From assembly GCF_005503555.1 (NCBI RefSeq), contig NZ_SCNG01000004.1:248001-312000 (forward strand): DNA of 64,000 nt, written 5' to 3'. Origin of the DNA: Rudaea sp. 3F27F6. GTDB taxonomy: Bacteria > Pseudomonadota > Gammaproteobacteria > Xanthomonadales > Rhodanobacteraceae. Under the pieces are notes generated by a model, which worked only from the letters and a program-made list of their open reading frames with translations, was not told the DNA's origin and did no database searches. Position 1 is the stretch's first letter; the number at the start of each line of letters is the position of its first letter. This document shows positions 1 to 9,509 of the stretch, one piece after another. A program made the translations under genes and the position numbers.

Positions 1-1295
1 AGGCACGCGGGCACAAGGTCATTCCCTCGGTGCGCACGATCAACGATCTGCGCAAGCGCGCGCTGTACGGCCTCGACATCGAAGATCTCAACCAGAAGCT
101 GATCAAGTTCCTGCCCGAAGGCGGGCGCGACACAACCGATTTCGGCGTACTCGTGTATTTCGGCGAGACCAGCTACGCGGCCCTGTCCGATCTCGCGCGT
201 CAGGTCTTCGAGAGTTTCCCGTGCCCGATCCTGCGCCTGGAATTCGAGCGCGAGAAGGTCTGGCAGATCAGCGCGATCAAACCGGCCGGTCTGCATACGC
301 TGACCGACCAGCAGGAAGACTCTTTCGCCGCCGCGCTCGACAAATTCTCGAAGAAGCTCTGGCGCAAGCCGCGTGCGCGCAAGGCCTACCGTTACGACAT
401 CGCGATGCTCGCCGACCCGAACGAGGCGATGCCGCCGTCGAACAAGCGCGCGCTGAAGTCCTTTATCGAAGCCGGCAAGGAGATCGGCATCGAGGTCGAG
501 ATCATCGGCAAGAACGACTACACGCGTCTGGCCGAATACGACGGCCTGTTCATCCGCGAGACCACCGCGCTCGACAACCACACCTACCGCTTCGCCAACA
601 AGGCGGAGAAGGAAGGCATGGTGGTGATCGACGATCCGGGCTCGATCCTCAAGTGCACGAACAAGATCTATCTGCACGATCTGCTTAAGTCGCGCAAACT
701 GGCTACGCCGAAAACCGAAATCCTCTACCGCGACGACGCGAAAAAGCTCGCCGAGCTACCCGACTTGCTCGGCTTTCCGATCGTGCTGAAGATCCCGGAC
801 GGCTCGTTCTCGCGCGGTATCGTCAAGGTGGAGACGCCCGAGCAGCTCAAGACCGCAGCCGACGATCTGTTTCAGCACACCGCCCTCGTGCTCGCTCAGG
901 AATTCATGTTCACCGAATTCGACTGGCGCATCGGCGTGCTCGACGGCCAGGCGCTGTACGCGTGCCAGTACTTTATGTCGCGCGGGCATTGGCAGATTTA
1001 CAACCATGGCGCGAACGCGTCGCAGAAGTCCGGTGGCTTCAAGACCTTGCCCGTGCGCGACGCACCGAGCGACGTCGTCAAGCTCGCCCTGAAAGCGACC
1101 TCCTCGATCGGCGACGGCCTCTACGGCGTCGACTTGAAGCAGAACGGCGACCGCATCGTCGTCATCGAAGTCAACGACAACCCTTCGATCGACGCCGGCG
1201 TCGAGGACGATTACCTCGGCGAAGACCTTTATCGCCGCATCATGGAAGAATTCCTGCGCCGGCTCGAACGCAAGCGGCTCGGCATCACCGATTGA
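1..1295 (+). CDS. RimK-like ATP-grasp ligase with RLAN domain (5' truncated)
   Basis: This is the C-terminal part of a RimK-family protein that would join amino acids to a peptide or protein end using ATP. The reading frame is open from base 3 and carries family-like residues (HKVIPSVRTINDLRKR) before the first possible start, a GTG at 30, so the gene begins outside the window. The visible part has the RLAN-type N-terminal region (to about residue 130 from the GTG), then an ATP-grasp fold with FPIVLKIPDGSFSRG, the RGHWQIYNH stretch and the metal-binding VIEVNDNPSIDAGVEDDYLG near the end. The true substrate is unknown; such proteins often sit next to a GNAT or peptidase gene that would be upstream, outside the window. 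The next gene lies on the other strand. Confidence 0.88.
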   Translation, partial: ARGHKVIPSVRTINDLRKRALYGLDIEDLNQKLIKFLPEGGRDTTDFGVLVYFGETSYAALSDLARQVFESFPCPILRLEFEREKVWQISAIKPAGLHTLTDQQEDSFAAALDKFSKKLWRKPRARKAYRYDIAMLADPNEAMPPSNKRALKSFIEAGKEIGIEVEIIGKNDYTRLAEYDGLFIRETTALDNHTYRFANKAEKEGMVVIDDPGSILKCTNKIYLHDLLKSRKLATPKTEILYRDDAKKLAELPDLLGFPIVLKIPDGSFSRGIVKVETPEQLKTAADDLFQHTALVLAQEFMFTEFDWRIGVLDGQALYACQYFMSRGHWQIYNHGANASQKSGGFKTLPVRDAPSDVVKLALKATSSIGDGLYGVDLKQNGDRIVVIEVNDNPSIDAGVEDDYLGEDLYRRIMEEFLRRLERKRLGITD

Positions 1296-1346
1296 GCGGA
1301 GCGCTCCGCGTCTCGAAATAAGTCTCTTCGGCGCACGTGCCCGCTC

Positions 1347-1721
1347 TTACCTGAGAAGCAACGCGGCCAGCAAGGCGCTGCTGCGACTCTCGGCACGCGC
1401 TCGCCGCCGCACGGCAGGCTTGCGCGAACGATGTGCGCGGCGCGAAGCGGGTTTTGCGCCGTGACGATGCAGCCGCGCCCAGGCCGAGTGCGACGCAGCG
1501 AACAGCGCGCGCCAACGCAGGATCAGCAACTGTGCCGCAGGCACGACCACGAGCCAGAGCGGCAGCCAGCCGATCCATTCGCTGCGACCGCGCAATGCCG
1601 GCAAGCACAACAGCGCAAGGCAGCCGAGCGCCAGCCAAGCCTGCGCGATGCGCACGGCGATTGCCGGTTCTTTCACGCCCATCGAGGGAATCGCACTTGA
1701 ATACAAGAACGTCGCACGCAT
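1347..1721 (-). CDS. Small membrane protein, unknown function
   Basis: A 124-residue protein with two hydrophobic segments (about residues 27-43 and 50-68: AWLALGCLALLCLPAL and GWLPLWLVVVPAAQLLIL) and a very basic C-terminal half rich in Arg and Ala. The start at 1721 is supported by an excellent ribosome binding site, GAGGAG six bases upstream (1728-1733 on the plus strand). I do not recognise a named family; small proteins of this look are common in Xanthomonadales. The basic tail would face the cytoplasm. It converges with the RimK-like gene and diverges from the Kef-type antiporter. Confidence 0.6.
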   Translation of the reverse strand: MRATFLYSSAIPSMGVKEPAIAVRIAQAWLALGCLALLCLPALRGRSEWIGWLPLWLVVVPAAQLLILRWRALFAASHSAWARLHRHGAKPASRRAHRSRKPAVRRRARAESRSSALLAALLLR

Positions 1722-1879
1722 GATCTACTCCTCGCCAGATTGCGGACGAGCTTGCCGCGCGACCATCTCAGCGCCTGAGATTGCGCGGGCTCGCATCCGT
1801 AGCGTCGACGCGGCGCGTCAAATTCCGCGGCACCGGCACATTCGGTGTCTATAATGCAGACAGGACTCGAGGACTCGTG

Positions 1880-3718
1880 ATGGAAGGTTCGCACTTCCTT
1901 CAGTACATGGTGATGTTTCTCGCCGCAGCGGTGATCGCGGTGGCGTTGTCGAAACGTGCGGGGCTCGGCGCCGTACTCGGTTATCTCGGCGCGGGCGCGC
2001 TGATCGGACCGAGCTTCCTCGATTTCGCACCGGACATGAGCCAGGCCAACGAGTTGTCCGAACTCGGCGTGATCCTGCTGCTGTTCGTGATCGGTCTCGA
2101 ACTGTCCCCCGCCCGCCTTTGGCTTATGCGCAAGGCCGTGTTCGGTGCCGGCCTGATCCAGGTCGTCCTTTCCGCGCTGATCCTCGGCGGCATCGCGGTC
2201 ACCGTCGGCGTGACGATGTCGAGCGCGGTCATCGTCGGCCTCGCCCTCGCTCTGTCCTCGACGGCAATCGGCTTGCAGATCCTTGCCGAGCGCAAGGAAA
2301 TCGGCGAACCGCACGGCCGCCTCGCCTTCGCCATCCTGCTGTTCCAGGACTTGGCCGCGATCCCGATCCTGGCCCTCGTGCCCTTGCTCGGCGTCCACGG
2401 CACGCCCGAAGCCGGCGGCAATACGTGGATCGCGGCCGCGGAGGCAATCGGCGTGATCGCGGTCGTCGCGGTCGGCGGCCGCTATCTTCTGCGCCCGGTC
2501 TTCCGCGCGGTGGCCGCAACGCAGATTCCCGAAGTGTTCACCGCGATGGCTCTGCTCGTGGTGTTCGGCGCGGCGTGGCTTATGGAACTGGCCGGCATGC
2601 AGATGTCGCTCGGCGCGTTTCTCGCCGGCGTGCTCCTCGCCGATTCGGAATTCCGTCACGAGATCGAAGCGCAGATCGAGCCGTTCAAAGGCCTGCTGCT
2701 CGGCCTGTTCTTCGTCGGTGTCGGCGTCTCGCTCGACCTGCATCTGGTCAAACAGCAGCCTGTCGCCATCGGCCTGATCGTGATCAGCCTGCTCGCGGTC
2801 AAGGCACTCGTGCTGCTTGCGCTCGGCAAGGTGTCCGGCAGGCTCGATTTCAACGAGTCGGCCAGGCTCGCGCTCGTGCTCGCCGGCGGCGGCGAGTTCG
2901 CCTTCGTCGTACTCAACCTCGCCCGCGACCATCGTCTGCTCGAGTCGGGCCAACACAGTTTGCTCGTCGTCGCGGTCACTTTGTCGATGGCACTGACGCC
3001 GTTGCTCGTGATCGGCGGCAGCAAGTGGCTGACCGAGCGAAAAAAGAAACCGCAGCCCGAATTCGACGTCATTCCCGACCAGCATCCGCGCGTCATCATC
3101 GCCGGCTATGGCCGCGTCGGCCAGATCATTGCGCGCGTGCTGCGCGCGCAGAAGATTCCGTTCACCGCACTGGAAAGTTCGGTCGAGCAGGTCGAACTGG
3201 TCCGCCGCTTCAATCAGAACATTTACTTCGGCGATTCGAGTCGGCCGGAGCTTCTGCGTGCCGCCGGCATCGAGAAGGCCGAGATCTTCGTCCTTACGAC
3301 CGACGATCCGGAACTCAATATCCGTACCGCGCGCATCGTCAAACGCCTTTATCCGCACATCAAAATCATCGCGCGCGCGCGCAATCGCCAGCACGTGTGG
3401 CGGCTCATGGATCTGAGCATCGACGGCATCGTGCGTGACACGTTCTATTCGAGTCTGGTCATGGCCAAGGGCGTGCTCGTCGATCTCGGCATTGCGCCCG
3501 AGATCGCAAAGGCGCGCATCGATATCTTCCGCAAGCGCGACGAACAATTGCTGCGCGACCAGCACCTCGTCTACGACGACGATGCGGCGCTGTTGCAGAC
3601 GGCCAAGGACGCGCTGGCCGACCTGGACCGGCTGTTCGAGGCCGACGAGCGCCCCGCGGAAATCGAAGCCAGCACTGAGGAAGAAGACGAGAAAGCGATG
3701 ATTCCGGGCACTCCTTAG
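1880..3718 (+). CDS. CPA2-family monovalent cation:proton antiporter (Kef type)
   Basis: A 612-residue inner-membrane K+(Na+)/H+ exchanger of the KefB/KefC group. About twelve membrane helices fill residues 1-385, with the family signature RHEIEAQIEPFKGLLLGLFF and GVGVSLDL. A cytoplasmic Rossmann (TrkA-N/RCK) domain follows at about 400-520, with the nucleotide loop IIAGYGRVGQIIARVLR. The C-terminal tail is acidic. In E. coli KefC this RCK domain senses glutathione adducts; whether this one does is not shown, and no KefF/KefG ancillary gene is nearby. The ATG at 1880 is preferred over the earlier in-frame start at 1781 because it has GAGGA at 1869-1873 and because the earlier residues resemble no antiporter. 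Confidence 0.93.
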   Translation: MEGSHFLQYMVMFLAAAVIAVALSKRAGLGAVLGYLGAGALIGPSFLDFAPDMSQANELSELGVILLLFVIGLELSPARLWLMRKAVFGAGLIQVVLSALILGGIAVTVGVTMSSAVIVGLALALSSTAIGLQILAERKEIGEPHGRLAFAILLFQDLAAIPILALVPLLGVHGTPEAGGNTWIAAAEAIGVIAVVAVGGRYLLRPVFRAVAATQIPEVFTAMALLVVFGAAWLMELAGMQMSLGAFLAGVLLADSEFRHEIEAQIEPFKGLLLGLFFVGVGVSLDLHLVKQQPVAIGLIVISLLAVKALVLLALGKVSGRLDFNESARLALVLAGGGEFAFVVLNLARDHRLLESGQHSLLVVAVTLSMALTPLLVIGGSKWLTERKKKPQPEFDVIPDQHPRVIIAGYGRVGQIIARVLRAQKIPFTALESSVEQVELVRRFNQNIYFGDSSRPELLRAAGIEKAEIFVLTTDDPELNIRTARIVKRLYPHIKIIARARNRQHVWRLMDLSIDGIVRDTFYSSLVMAKGVLVDLGIAPEIAKARIDIFRKRDEQLLRDQHLVYDDDAALLQTAKDALADLDRLFEADERPAEIEASTEEEDEKAMIPGTP

Positions 3719-3863
3719 CGGAATCCTGTCGTCTCCGTCGCTACCCAGACAACGCCAGGATGAACCGGTGCGCAACCGTGCCGTTCGGCACTCCCGCGCA
3801 CGCTTGCGCCGGCGTAGAGTGGCCCCACGTTGGCCGTGTTCCCCGGCTATCGAGAGATCGACA

Positions 3864-4067
3864 ATGCTGACCTTTATCCTCTGGCTGCTGCTCTTCGTGT
3901 TTTGCTGGCCGATCGCGCTGGCCGCACTGATCCTTTATCCGATCTTCTGGCTCGTGCTGCTGCCGTTCCGCCTCCTCGGCATCGCCGTCGAAGGCGTCTT
4001 CGAGTTTCTGCGCGCACTGCTGATGCTGCCGGCCCGCGTGCTCGGTGGAAAGCCCGCGGCGCGCTGA
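3864..4067 (+). CDS. Small hydrophobic membrane protein
   Basis: A 67-residue, almost wholly hydrophobic protein (FILWLLLFVFCWPIALAALI, then FWLVLLPFRLLGIAVEGVFEFL) with probably two membrane helices and a short basic tail (GGKPAAR). The ATG at 3864 follows GAGAGA at 3852-3857. It sits 145 bases after the antiporter gene on the same strand and could share its transcript. No function can be assigned; similar tiny proteins are widespread in gammaproteobacteria. Confidence 0.65.
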   Translation: MLTFILWLLLFVFCWPIALAALILYPIFWLVLLPFRLLGIAVEGVFEFLRALLMLPARVLGGKPAAR

Positions 4068-4088
4068 GCGCTCCGCTACTGGATCGAG

Positions 4089-5318
4089 CTAGCCGAAAAA
4101 CCAGTAGCAGACCAAGATCGACGCGAGGATGCCGGCCAGGTCGGCGACGACCGCGCAGCCGACCGCGTGCCGTGCGCGCTTGATGCCCACCGAACCGAAG
4201 TAGACGGCGAGCACGTAGAACGTGGTCTCGGTGCTGCCCTGCACGGTTGCGGCGACGAGCGCGGGGAAACTGTCGACGCCCTGAGTCTTCATCGTCTCGA
4301 TCAGCAGCGCGCGCGCTGCGCTGCCGGAAAACGGCTTGGCCAAAGCGGTCGGCAGCGCATCGACGAAGCGCGTGTCGAGCCCCACGCCCTGCACGGCGAG
4401 GCGCACCCCCTCGAGCAGGAAGTCCATCGCGCCCGATGCGCGCAGCACGCCGATCGCGCAAAGCATCGCGACGAGATACGGCAGCACGTCTTTGGCCACG
4501 TCGAATCCCTGTTTGGCGCCTTCGATAAAGCTCTCGTAGACCGGCACCTTCTTCACCGCGCCGACGACAAGGAACAGCAGAATGATCGCGAACATCGCGA
4601 GATTGCCCGCAAGCGATGAGAACGCGGCAAGCGCGGCCGGCGCAAGCGAGGCGAGCGTCGTGATGAAGATCGCCATCAGCACGGCGAAGCTGCCGAGATA
4701 GGCCAGCACGACAGGTGTGAACAGTTTCAGCTTCTGCACAAAGGCAACGGCAAGCAGCCCGGTCAAAGCCGAAGCGCAGGTCGCAAGCAGAATCGGCAGG
4801 AACACCGTCGTCGGATCGTGCGCGCCCTGCTGCGCGCGATACATGAAGATCGTCACCGGCAGCAGCACGAGTGAAGACGAGTGCAGCACGAGGAACAGAA
4901 TCTGGGCATTGCTTGCGGTATCGGGCTTCGGATTCAGCGTCTGCAGTTCGCGCATCGCGCGCAAGCCCATCGGCGTCGCCGCGTTGTCGAGGCCGAGCAT
5001 GTTGGCGGCGAAATTGAGCGTAATCAGGCCGATCGCGGGATGGCCGCGCGGCACCTCGGGCATCAGCCGAGCGAACAACGGTCCAAGAGCACGCGCGAGC
5101 AGATCGATCAGGCCAGCCTGCTCGGCGATGCGCAGAAAGCCGAGCCACAAGGTCAGTGTGCCGAACAGCAGGATCACGACTTCGACCGAGAGCTTGGCCA
5201 TGTCGAACAACGCGGCGATCATCGCAGCGAACACGGCCGCATCGCCGCCCAGGGTCCAGCGCGCAAGCGCCGAGGCGGCCGCGACGAGGAAAAAACCGAG
5301 CCAGAGTTTGTTGAGCAT
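4089..5318 (-). CDS. Nucleoside-recognition (SpmA-SpmB-like) membrane protein
   Basis: A 409-residue polytopic protein made of two Gate/nucleoside-recognition modules, equivalent to Bacillus SpmA and SpmB fused. The first half has FRIAEQAGLIDLLAR-like and LNFAANMLGLDNAATPMGL stretches, typical of SpmA. The second half has KKVPVYESFIEGAKQGFDVA, PLSGSAARALLIE-like (here KPFSGSAARALLIE) and GSTETTFYVLAVYFGSVG, typical of SpmB. Spore maturation does not apply in this lineage; the transported substrate is unknown. The gene stands alone, convergent with the small membrane protein and followed upstream by a 140-base gap to baeR. Confidence 0.85.
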   Translation of the reverse strand: MLNKLWLGFFLVAAASALARWTLGGDAAVFAAMIAALFDMAKLSVEVVILLFGTLTLWLGFLRIAEQAGLIDLLARALGPLFARLMPEVPRGHPAIGLITLNFAANMLGLDNAATPMGLRAMRELQTLNPKPDTASNAQILFLVLHSSSLVLLPVTIFMYRAQQGAHDPTTVFLPILLATCASALTGLLAVAFVQKLKLFTPVVLAYLGSFAVLMAIFITTLASLAPAALAAFSSLAGNLAMFAIILLFLVVGAVKKVPVYESFIEGAKQGFDVAKDVLPYLVAMLCAIGVLRASGAMDFLLEGVRLAVQGVGLDTRFVDALPTALAKPFSGSAARALLIETMKTQGVDSFPALVAATVQGSTETTFYVLAVYFGSVGIKRARHAVGCAVVADLAGILASILVCYWFFG

Positions 5319-5459
5319 CGCGCAAGAATAGCGGTTCGGCGCGCGAAGAGCGGCTTGCAGCGCGAGATCGAGGCCAATCGGAAACGATCGAAGCGGAGAC
5401 AGCCGCTTCTGAAACTACCCTAGCCGCAGTTAGTGCGCCTCGTTACGCCCCGATCTGCG

Positions 5460-6203
5460 TCAGGCCGTCTTTTCCGACGGCGGCTCGTCGTTCCACTCGA
5501 AGCGATAGCCGAGTCCGTAGATCGAGGCGATCGGATCGACGCCGACGTCGGCAAGCTTGCGACGCAAATTCTTGATATGACTGTCCACCGTGCGGTCACT
5601 GACCACGCGATGATCGCTGTAGAGCGCATCCATCAATTGCTGGCGCGAATAGACACGACCGGGCTGAGCGGAGAGTTTGCGCAGCAGACGGAACTCGACC
5701 GGAGTCAGCGCCAGCGGCTGACCACGCACACGCGCTTCGAAACGTTCGTCGTCGAGATCGATCGGCGGCTGCGGCGCATTCGCTCCGAGCGCCACGCGTC
5801 GCAGCACGGCCTTGACCCGGGCGACGACCTCGCGCGGACTGAACGGTTTGCAGATGTAGTCGTCGGCACCGAGTTCGAGGCCGAGCAGTCGGTCGATCTC
5901 TTCGACGCGCGCGGTCAGCATGAGAATCGGCACATCGGCCGCGCGCTTGTCTGGCAGCCCGCGCAAGGTGCGGCAGATCGTGAGCCCGTCGACGCCGGGC
6001 AACATCAGGTCGAGAATGACCGCGTCCGGAGCATGCTGCTGAATCCACTCGACCGTGCCTTCGCCCGTTTCGCGCACACTGACCTGGAAGGCCGATACGG
6101 CGAGGTAGTCGCGCAGCAAGGCGGCAATCTTCGGCTCGTCCTCGACGACGAGGACATGTTTGGGCGCATCGGATTTGGTCGAATCGTTCGCTGAAGTCGT
6201 CAT
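5460..6203 (-). CDS. baeR: BaeR-like OmpR/PhoB-family response regulator
   Basis: A 247-residue response regulator. The receiver domain (about 16-130) has the acidic pocket VVEDEP, phospho-acceptor Asp65 in ILDLMLPGVDGL, the TAR switch and the K in DDYICKPFSPREVVARVK. A winged-helix DNA-binding domain follows (about 145-240: LTPVEFRLLRKL, SDRTVDSHIKNLRRKL, YGLGYRF). DDYICKPFSPREVVARVK and the HIKNLRRKL helix match BaeR closely. Its ATG overlaps the stop of baeS by four bases (ATGA), so the two are translationally coupled. BaeR in E. coli turns on mdtABC and spy for envelope stress; no such target is adjacent here. Confidence 0.9.
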   Translation of the reverse strand: MTTSANDSTKSDAPKHVLVVEDEPKIAALLRDYLAVSAFQVSVRETGEGTVEWIQQHAPDAVILDLMLPGVDGLTICRTLRGLPDKRAADVPILMLTARVEEIDRLLGLELGADDYICKPFSPREVVARVKAVLRRVALGANAPQPPIDLDDERFEARVRGQPLALTPVEFRLLRKLSAQPGRVYSRQQLMDALYSDHRVVSDRTVDSHIKNLRRKLADVGVDPIASIYGLGYRFEWNDEPPSEKTA

Positions 6204-7699
6204 GCGAGAGTCTCCGTGCTGCGCGGCAGATCGATGAGGATGCGCAATCCGCCGAGGGGCGAGGTTTCGGCGCTTATCGTACCGCTATGCGCCTCGACGA
6301 TGGCGCGGCAAATAGCGAGCCCCAGGCCGGCGCCGCCGCTGTTGCGCGCGCGCGAGTTGTCGACGCGATACAGGCGCTCGAACAACATCGGCAGCGATTC
6401 GGCCGGTACGCCGGGCGGGGTGTCGTCGAGGATCAGGCGCACCGTCTCTTTGACGCGCGTCAATTCGATGCGGATTCGCCCCGGCGCGTCTGTGTAGCGC
6501 CGCGCGTTGGCGATAAGGTTGTCGAGCAACTGGCCGAGACGCCGCATATCGCCGCGGACGGCGAGGCCCTCGCCCGGCAGATTGAGTTCGAGCGCGAGGC
6601 CCGCGTCGGCACAGGCGCGCTTCTGCAGTTGCGCAGCGTCGCGCACCACTTCGACCAAGTCGAGCGTCTCGAAACGGTATTCGAGCGCGCCGGCGTCGGC
6701 GAGCGCGAGTTGATACAAATCCTCGATCAAACCCGACAAGCGATGGCCTTCAACGGCGAGCGAGTCGAACGCGGCCGGCGTCGGCGCGCGCACGCCGTCC
6801 TGCAGCGCGGAAATCTCGCCGCGCAATACGCTGAGCGGCGTGCGCAGTTCGTGCGCGATGTCGGCGCCCCAGCGCCGCCGTGCCTCGCGATGCGATTCGA
6901 GCGTCTGCGCGAGACGGTTGAAGTCGCGCGCCAGCGCACCGAGTTCCGCGCTGCCAGCCGGCGCGACGCGTTGTTTGTAGTCTCCCGCGGTCAGCGCATG
7001 CACACCTTGGGTCAGCGCGCGCACCGGCGCGAGCAGCCAGCGCGCGATCGCGAACGCGAAGCCGAGTGCGACGAGCAATGCGACCGCGCCGGCGATGATA
7101 GCGCCGTGCCGCTGTGCCATCGCGAAGGCGAGATCGGGGCCGCCGAAGGTGCGCGCGGGAATCTTGCGCATCAGCAGGTGGCCGACTTTTTTACCATCGG
7201 ATTCGATCGCGACGCGCAAGATCTCGGTCTCGTCGGCGATGCGTGGGTCGCCGATGACGGGTTGCTCCGCCGCGTCGATCAGCAATACCCGGCTGGCCAC
7301 GCCCATACGCATGCCCGGGCCTTCGCGCGGAGGCCCGTCGGGCGGCGGCGGACCCGGCGGAGGCACCGCGTCCGGTGGCGGCGGCTCGACGCGCGGCGGT
7401 TCAGGCGATACGGCTCGCGGCTGATTCTCCGCCGCGAGGCGGTGCTTCATGCGGAACGGATCGACATACCCCTCGAATGCGCGCACGTCGTTGCGCAGGA
7501 AATCCCAAGAGTTGTGATCGGCATAGGCGTCGGCCAGGCGCTCGCCGGCCGATTGCAGACGCTGCCGCGCGACTTCGTTGAGGTAGGTCGAAAAGCCCTC
7601 GCGGAAATTGCGCTGCTGCCAGACGACAAAGCCGGCAATGATCGCCACGGTCAGCACGGCGAAGGCGAGAAACAGGCGATGCCACAAACGCAGGCGCAT
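6200..7699 (-). CDS. baeS: BaeS-like sensor histidine kinase
   Basis: A 499-residue membrane kinase. From the chosen start it has an N-terminal helix (LFLAFAVLTVAIIAGFVV), a periplasmic loop, a second helix (IIAGAVALLVALGFAFAIA), a HAMP domain, HisKA with His283 in IAHELRTP, and a HATPase domain ending in SGGAGLGLAICRAIVEAHSG. The sensor start REGFSTYLNEVARQRLQ aligns with BaeS, which favours the ATG at 7699; the frame stays open to 7822 but the extra residues have no BaeS counterpart. Neither start has a good Shine-Dalgarno. The periplasmic loop is odd: about 40 residues are mostly Pro with Gly, Glu and Asp. Confidence 0.88.
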   Translation of the reverse strand: MRLRLWHRLFLAFAVLTVAIIAGFVVWQQRNFREGFSTYLNEVARQRLQSAGERLADAYADHNSWDFLRNDVRAFEGYVDPFRMKHRLAAENQPRAVSPEPPRVEPPPPDAVPPPGPPPPDGPPREGPGMRMGVASRVLLIDAAEQPVIGDPRIADETEILRVAIESDGKKVGHLLMRKIPARTFGGPDLAFAMAQRHGAIIAGAVALLVALGFAFAIARWLLAPVRALTQGVHALTAGDYKQRVAPAGSAELGALARDFNRLAQTLESHREARRRWGADIAHELRTPLSVLRGEISALQDGVRAPTPAAFDSLAVEGHRLSGLIEDLYQLALADAGALEYRFETLDLVEVVRDAAQLQKRACADAGLALELNLPGEGLAVRGDMRRLGQLLDNLIANARRYTDAPGRIRIELTRVKETVRLILDDTPPGVPAESLPMLFERLYRVDNSRARNSGGAGLGLAICRAIVEAHSGTISAETSPLGGLRILIDLPRSTETLA

Positions 7700-7972
7700 T
7701 GAGAACGAGGAAAATAATGAGTAGGCGGCCACGATAACGCGGCGCAGACGCCTGCGGAACATGGGCATTCGAGCTTTCAAGATTTCTCCATAGTTTCTGC
7801 GCGCTGACTGCGATATCCGCATGGAAGATAGCCTACGTCGAGATTAACGGACTCCCCACCGCAATCACGACAGGACGGGAACAGGTGTTGCGGCGGAAGC
7901 CGCTCGCGGAGCCGCCGTATCCGGCAAACCTACGGCGGTTCCGCGAATTTCCCCGCCCCCGGCGGCGCCGAT

Positions 7973-9016
7973 CTAGCGCTCCGAATGCCCTGAATCGTAA
8001 TAGTCCCGACGGCCGAACATGTCCGGCTTGATCAGGTCGATGAATGCGCGCGCCTGTTCGGACAGATACTTGCCCTTGCGCATGACGACACCATAGCTTC
8101 GCTGCGGAAAATATCGCCGCATATTGCGCGCGACCAGCCGCTCCTGGTCCGCCGGCTTGACGCAGATGCCGGTGACGATCGAGATCCCCTGCCCCATCGC
8201 AACGTATTGCTTGATCACCTCCCAGCCGCCGACCTCGATCGCGACGTGGTACGGCACCTTGCGCTGCTGGAAGACAAGATCGACCATGCGATACGTCGTG
8301 AGACGCTGCGGCGGCAGGATCAGCCCATACGGCGAAATGTCTTCGAGCGCGATGTCGGCCTTCTCAGCGAGTGCATGGCCGTGCGGCACGATCAGCATCG
8401 GATCGAACCAGCGCACCGCTTCGTAGTCGAGATCGTGCGGCACGTCGAGCATCGAGCCGACCGCGAAATCGACCTTGTCCGAACGCAGCAAGGCCAGGCC
8501 ATCGATGCCGGTGACGTTGGCCAGATCGAGGCGCACGTCGGGAAACTTCTCGCGATAGGCGCGCACCCATTCGGGCAGCAAATACTGGATCGTCGAGTTG
8601 CCGCAGGCGATGTGGATCTCGCGTGCCGGCGTGCCCGTGCGGCGGCTACGGAACTGATGGTCGAGATTCTCCATGCCCTCGACGAGCGGCCGTGCCAGTT
8701 CGTAAAGCACCTGACCGTCTGCAGTCAACACGAGACGCGGGCGCGTGCGTTCGAGCAGGCGCGCGCCGAATTCGGATTCGAGCGCCGACAACTGCAGGCT
8801 GACCGAAGACGGCGAGAGGAACAGCGATTCCGCCGCACGCACGACGCTGCCGAACTTCACCGCATAACAGAACGCGCGCAGCTGCTTGAGGCGGCTGCCT
8901 TTGTAATAGAACCGCGCCGACTCGGCATCGCCTGCGCGCTTCGCCGCCGGCGCGGCCTTGCCGCGGCGACGCCCTCGCGCGCTCGATTTCGCTCCCGTTG
9001 TATCCGAATTGCGCAT
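7973..9016 (-). CDS. LysR-family regulator divergent from aceA
   Basis: A 347-residue LysR-type regulator. A basic, Ala-rich tail of about 40 residues precedes the HTH (LKQLRAFCYAVKFGSVVRAA, LFLSPSSVSLQLSALE), followed by the substrate-binding domain (about 130-330). The effector is unknown. It diverges from the aceA transcription unit across a very AT-rich gap with inverted repeats, the classic arrangement in which a LysR protein controls both itself and the neighbour. In related bacteria a LysR gene also sits beside glyoxylate genes; control of aceA here is inference. Confidence 0.88.
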   Translation of the reverse strand: MRNSDTTGAKSSARGRRRGKAAPAAKRAGDAESARFYYKGSRLKQLRAFCYAVKFGSVVRAAESLFLSPSSVSLQLSALESEFGARLLERTRPRLVLTADGQVLYELARPLVEGMENLDHQFRSRRTGTPAREIHIACGNSTIQYLLPEWVRAYREKFPDVRLDLANVTGIDGLALLRSDKVDFAVGSMLDVPHDLDYEAVRWFDPMLIVPHGHALAEKADIALEDISPYGLILPPQRLTTYRMVDLVFQQRKVPYHVAIEVGGWEVIKQYVAMGQGISIVTGICVKPADQERLVARNMRRYFPQRSYGVVMRKGKYLSEQARAFIDLIKPDMFGRRDYYDSGHSER

Positions 9017-9140
9017 GAAATCCGTTTTGAAATCAAAATATTAGTTATTATTTGATTTTTTCAAAATATTTCATTGAAACATTCGATTTGTCAAATAGTT
9101 TTTCCAAGCCTAGTGTGCTGCTACGCAACATAGTGGGTAC
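9017..9140. promoter_or_regulatory. AT-rich divergent control region with inverted repeats
   Basis: The gap between the LysR gene and the aceA unit is far more AT-rich than its surroundings. It holds an inverted repeat AAATCAAA (9030-9037) / TTTGATTT (9051-9058) and an 11-base palindrome TTTCATTGAAA (9069-9079). A possible promoter toward aceA is TTGAAA (9074-9079) with TAGTTT (9096-9101), a 16-base spacer. These look like LysR binding sites (the left pair contains T-N11-A type elements), but the regulator assignment is inferred. Confidence 0.5.
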
Positions 9141-9152
9141 GGAGCGCGATTC

Positions 9153-9509
9153 ATGAGCTTGAGTGCGACCTCGACCGATGACTGGACTTGCCAGCAGCAG
9201 AGCCGGACTGCGCTCGCCGCACGCATGGCCGACGCGCCGGCAACCCGAGCGGAATTCGCCGCCAGCATCGATCGCTGCGTGCACGCGCTGATTTGCGCCA
9301 CGCCCGTTGCGACCGCTTTGACCGAACTGCGCCGTTGGCTGCGCGACGACGCGGTCACCCTCGCCGACGGCACACCGGTCGATTTCGCCCTGTTCGACGA
9401 CGCGATCCTCAGCATCGACGAACGCATCGCGCAGACCGGAGCACGCAGCCAGACGCAGCTTCTGCACGCCTCGCGCCAGCTCGCCGAGTCGATCTACGCG
9501 AAAACCTGA
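9153..9509 (+). CDS. Hypothetical protein ahead of aceA
   Basis: A 118-residue, soluble, mostly helical protein ([18 protein letters not shown]...) with a GGAG Shine-Dalgarno at 9140-9143 and strong GC bias at third codon positions. I recognise no family. It is 79 bases upstream of aceA on the same strand, so it is likely the first gene of that transcript. In related genomes this position often holds malate synthase (aceB); this protein shows no resemblance to malate synthase and is not an obvious remnant of it. Confidence 0.55.
   Translation: MSLSATSTDDWTCQQQSRTALAARMADAPATRAEFAASIDRCVHALICATPVATALTELRRWLRDDAVTLADGTPVDFALFDDAILSIDERIAQTGARSQTQLLHASRQLAESIYAKT

Noticed and set aside
1673-3775. 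A 700-codon open frame opposite the Kef-type antiporter
   Set aside because: Antisense shadow rich in Asp, His, Arg and Gln; no ribosome site.
5390-5409. A terminator after baeR
   Set aside because: There is a 7-bp hairpin (GAAGCGG / CCGCTTC) but no T run in either direction.
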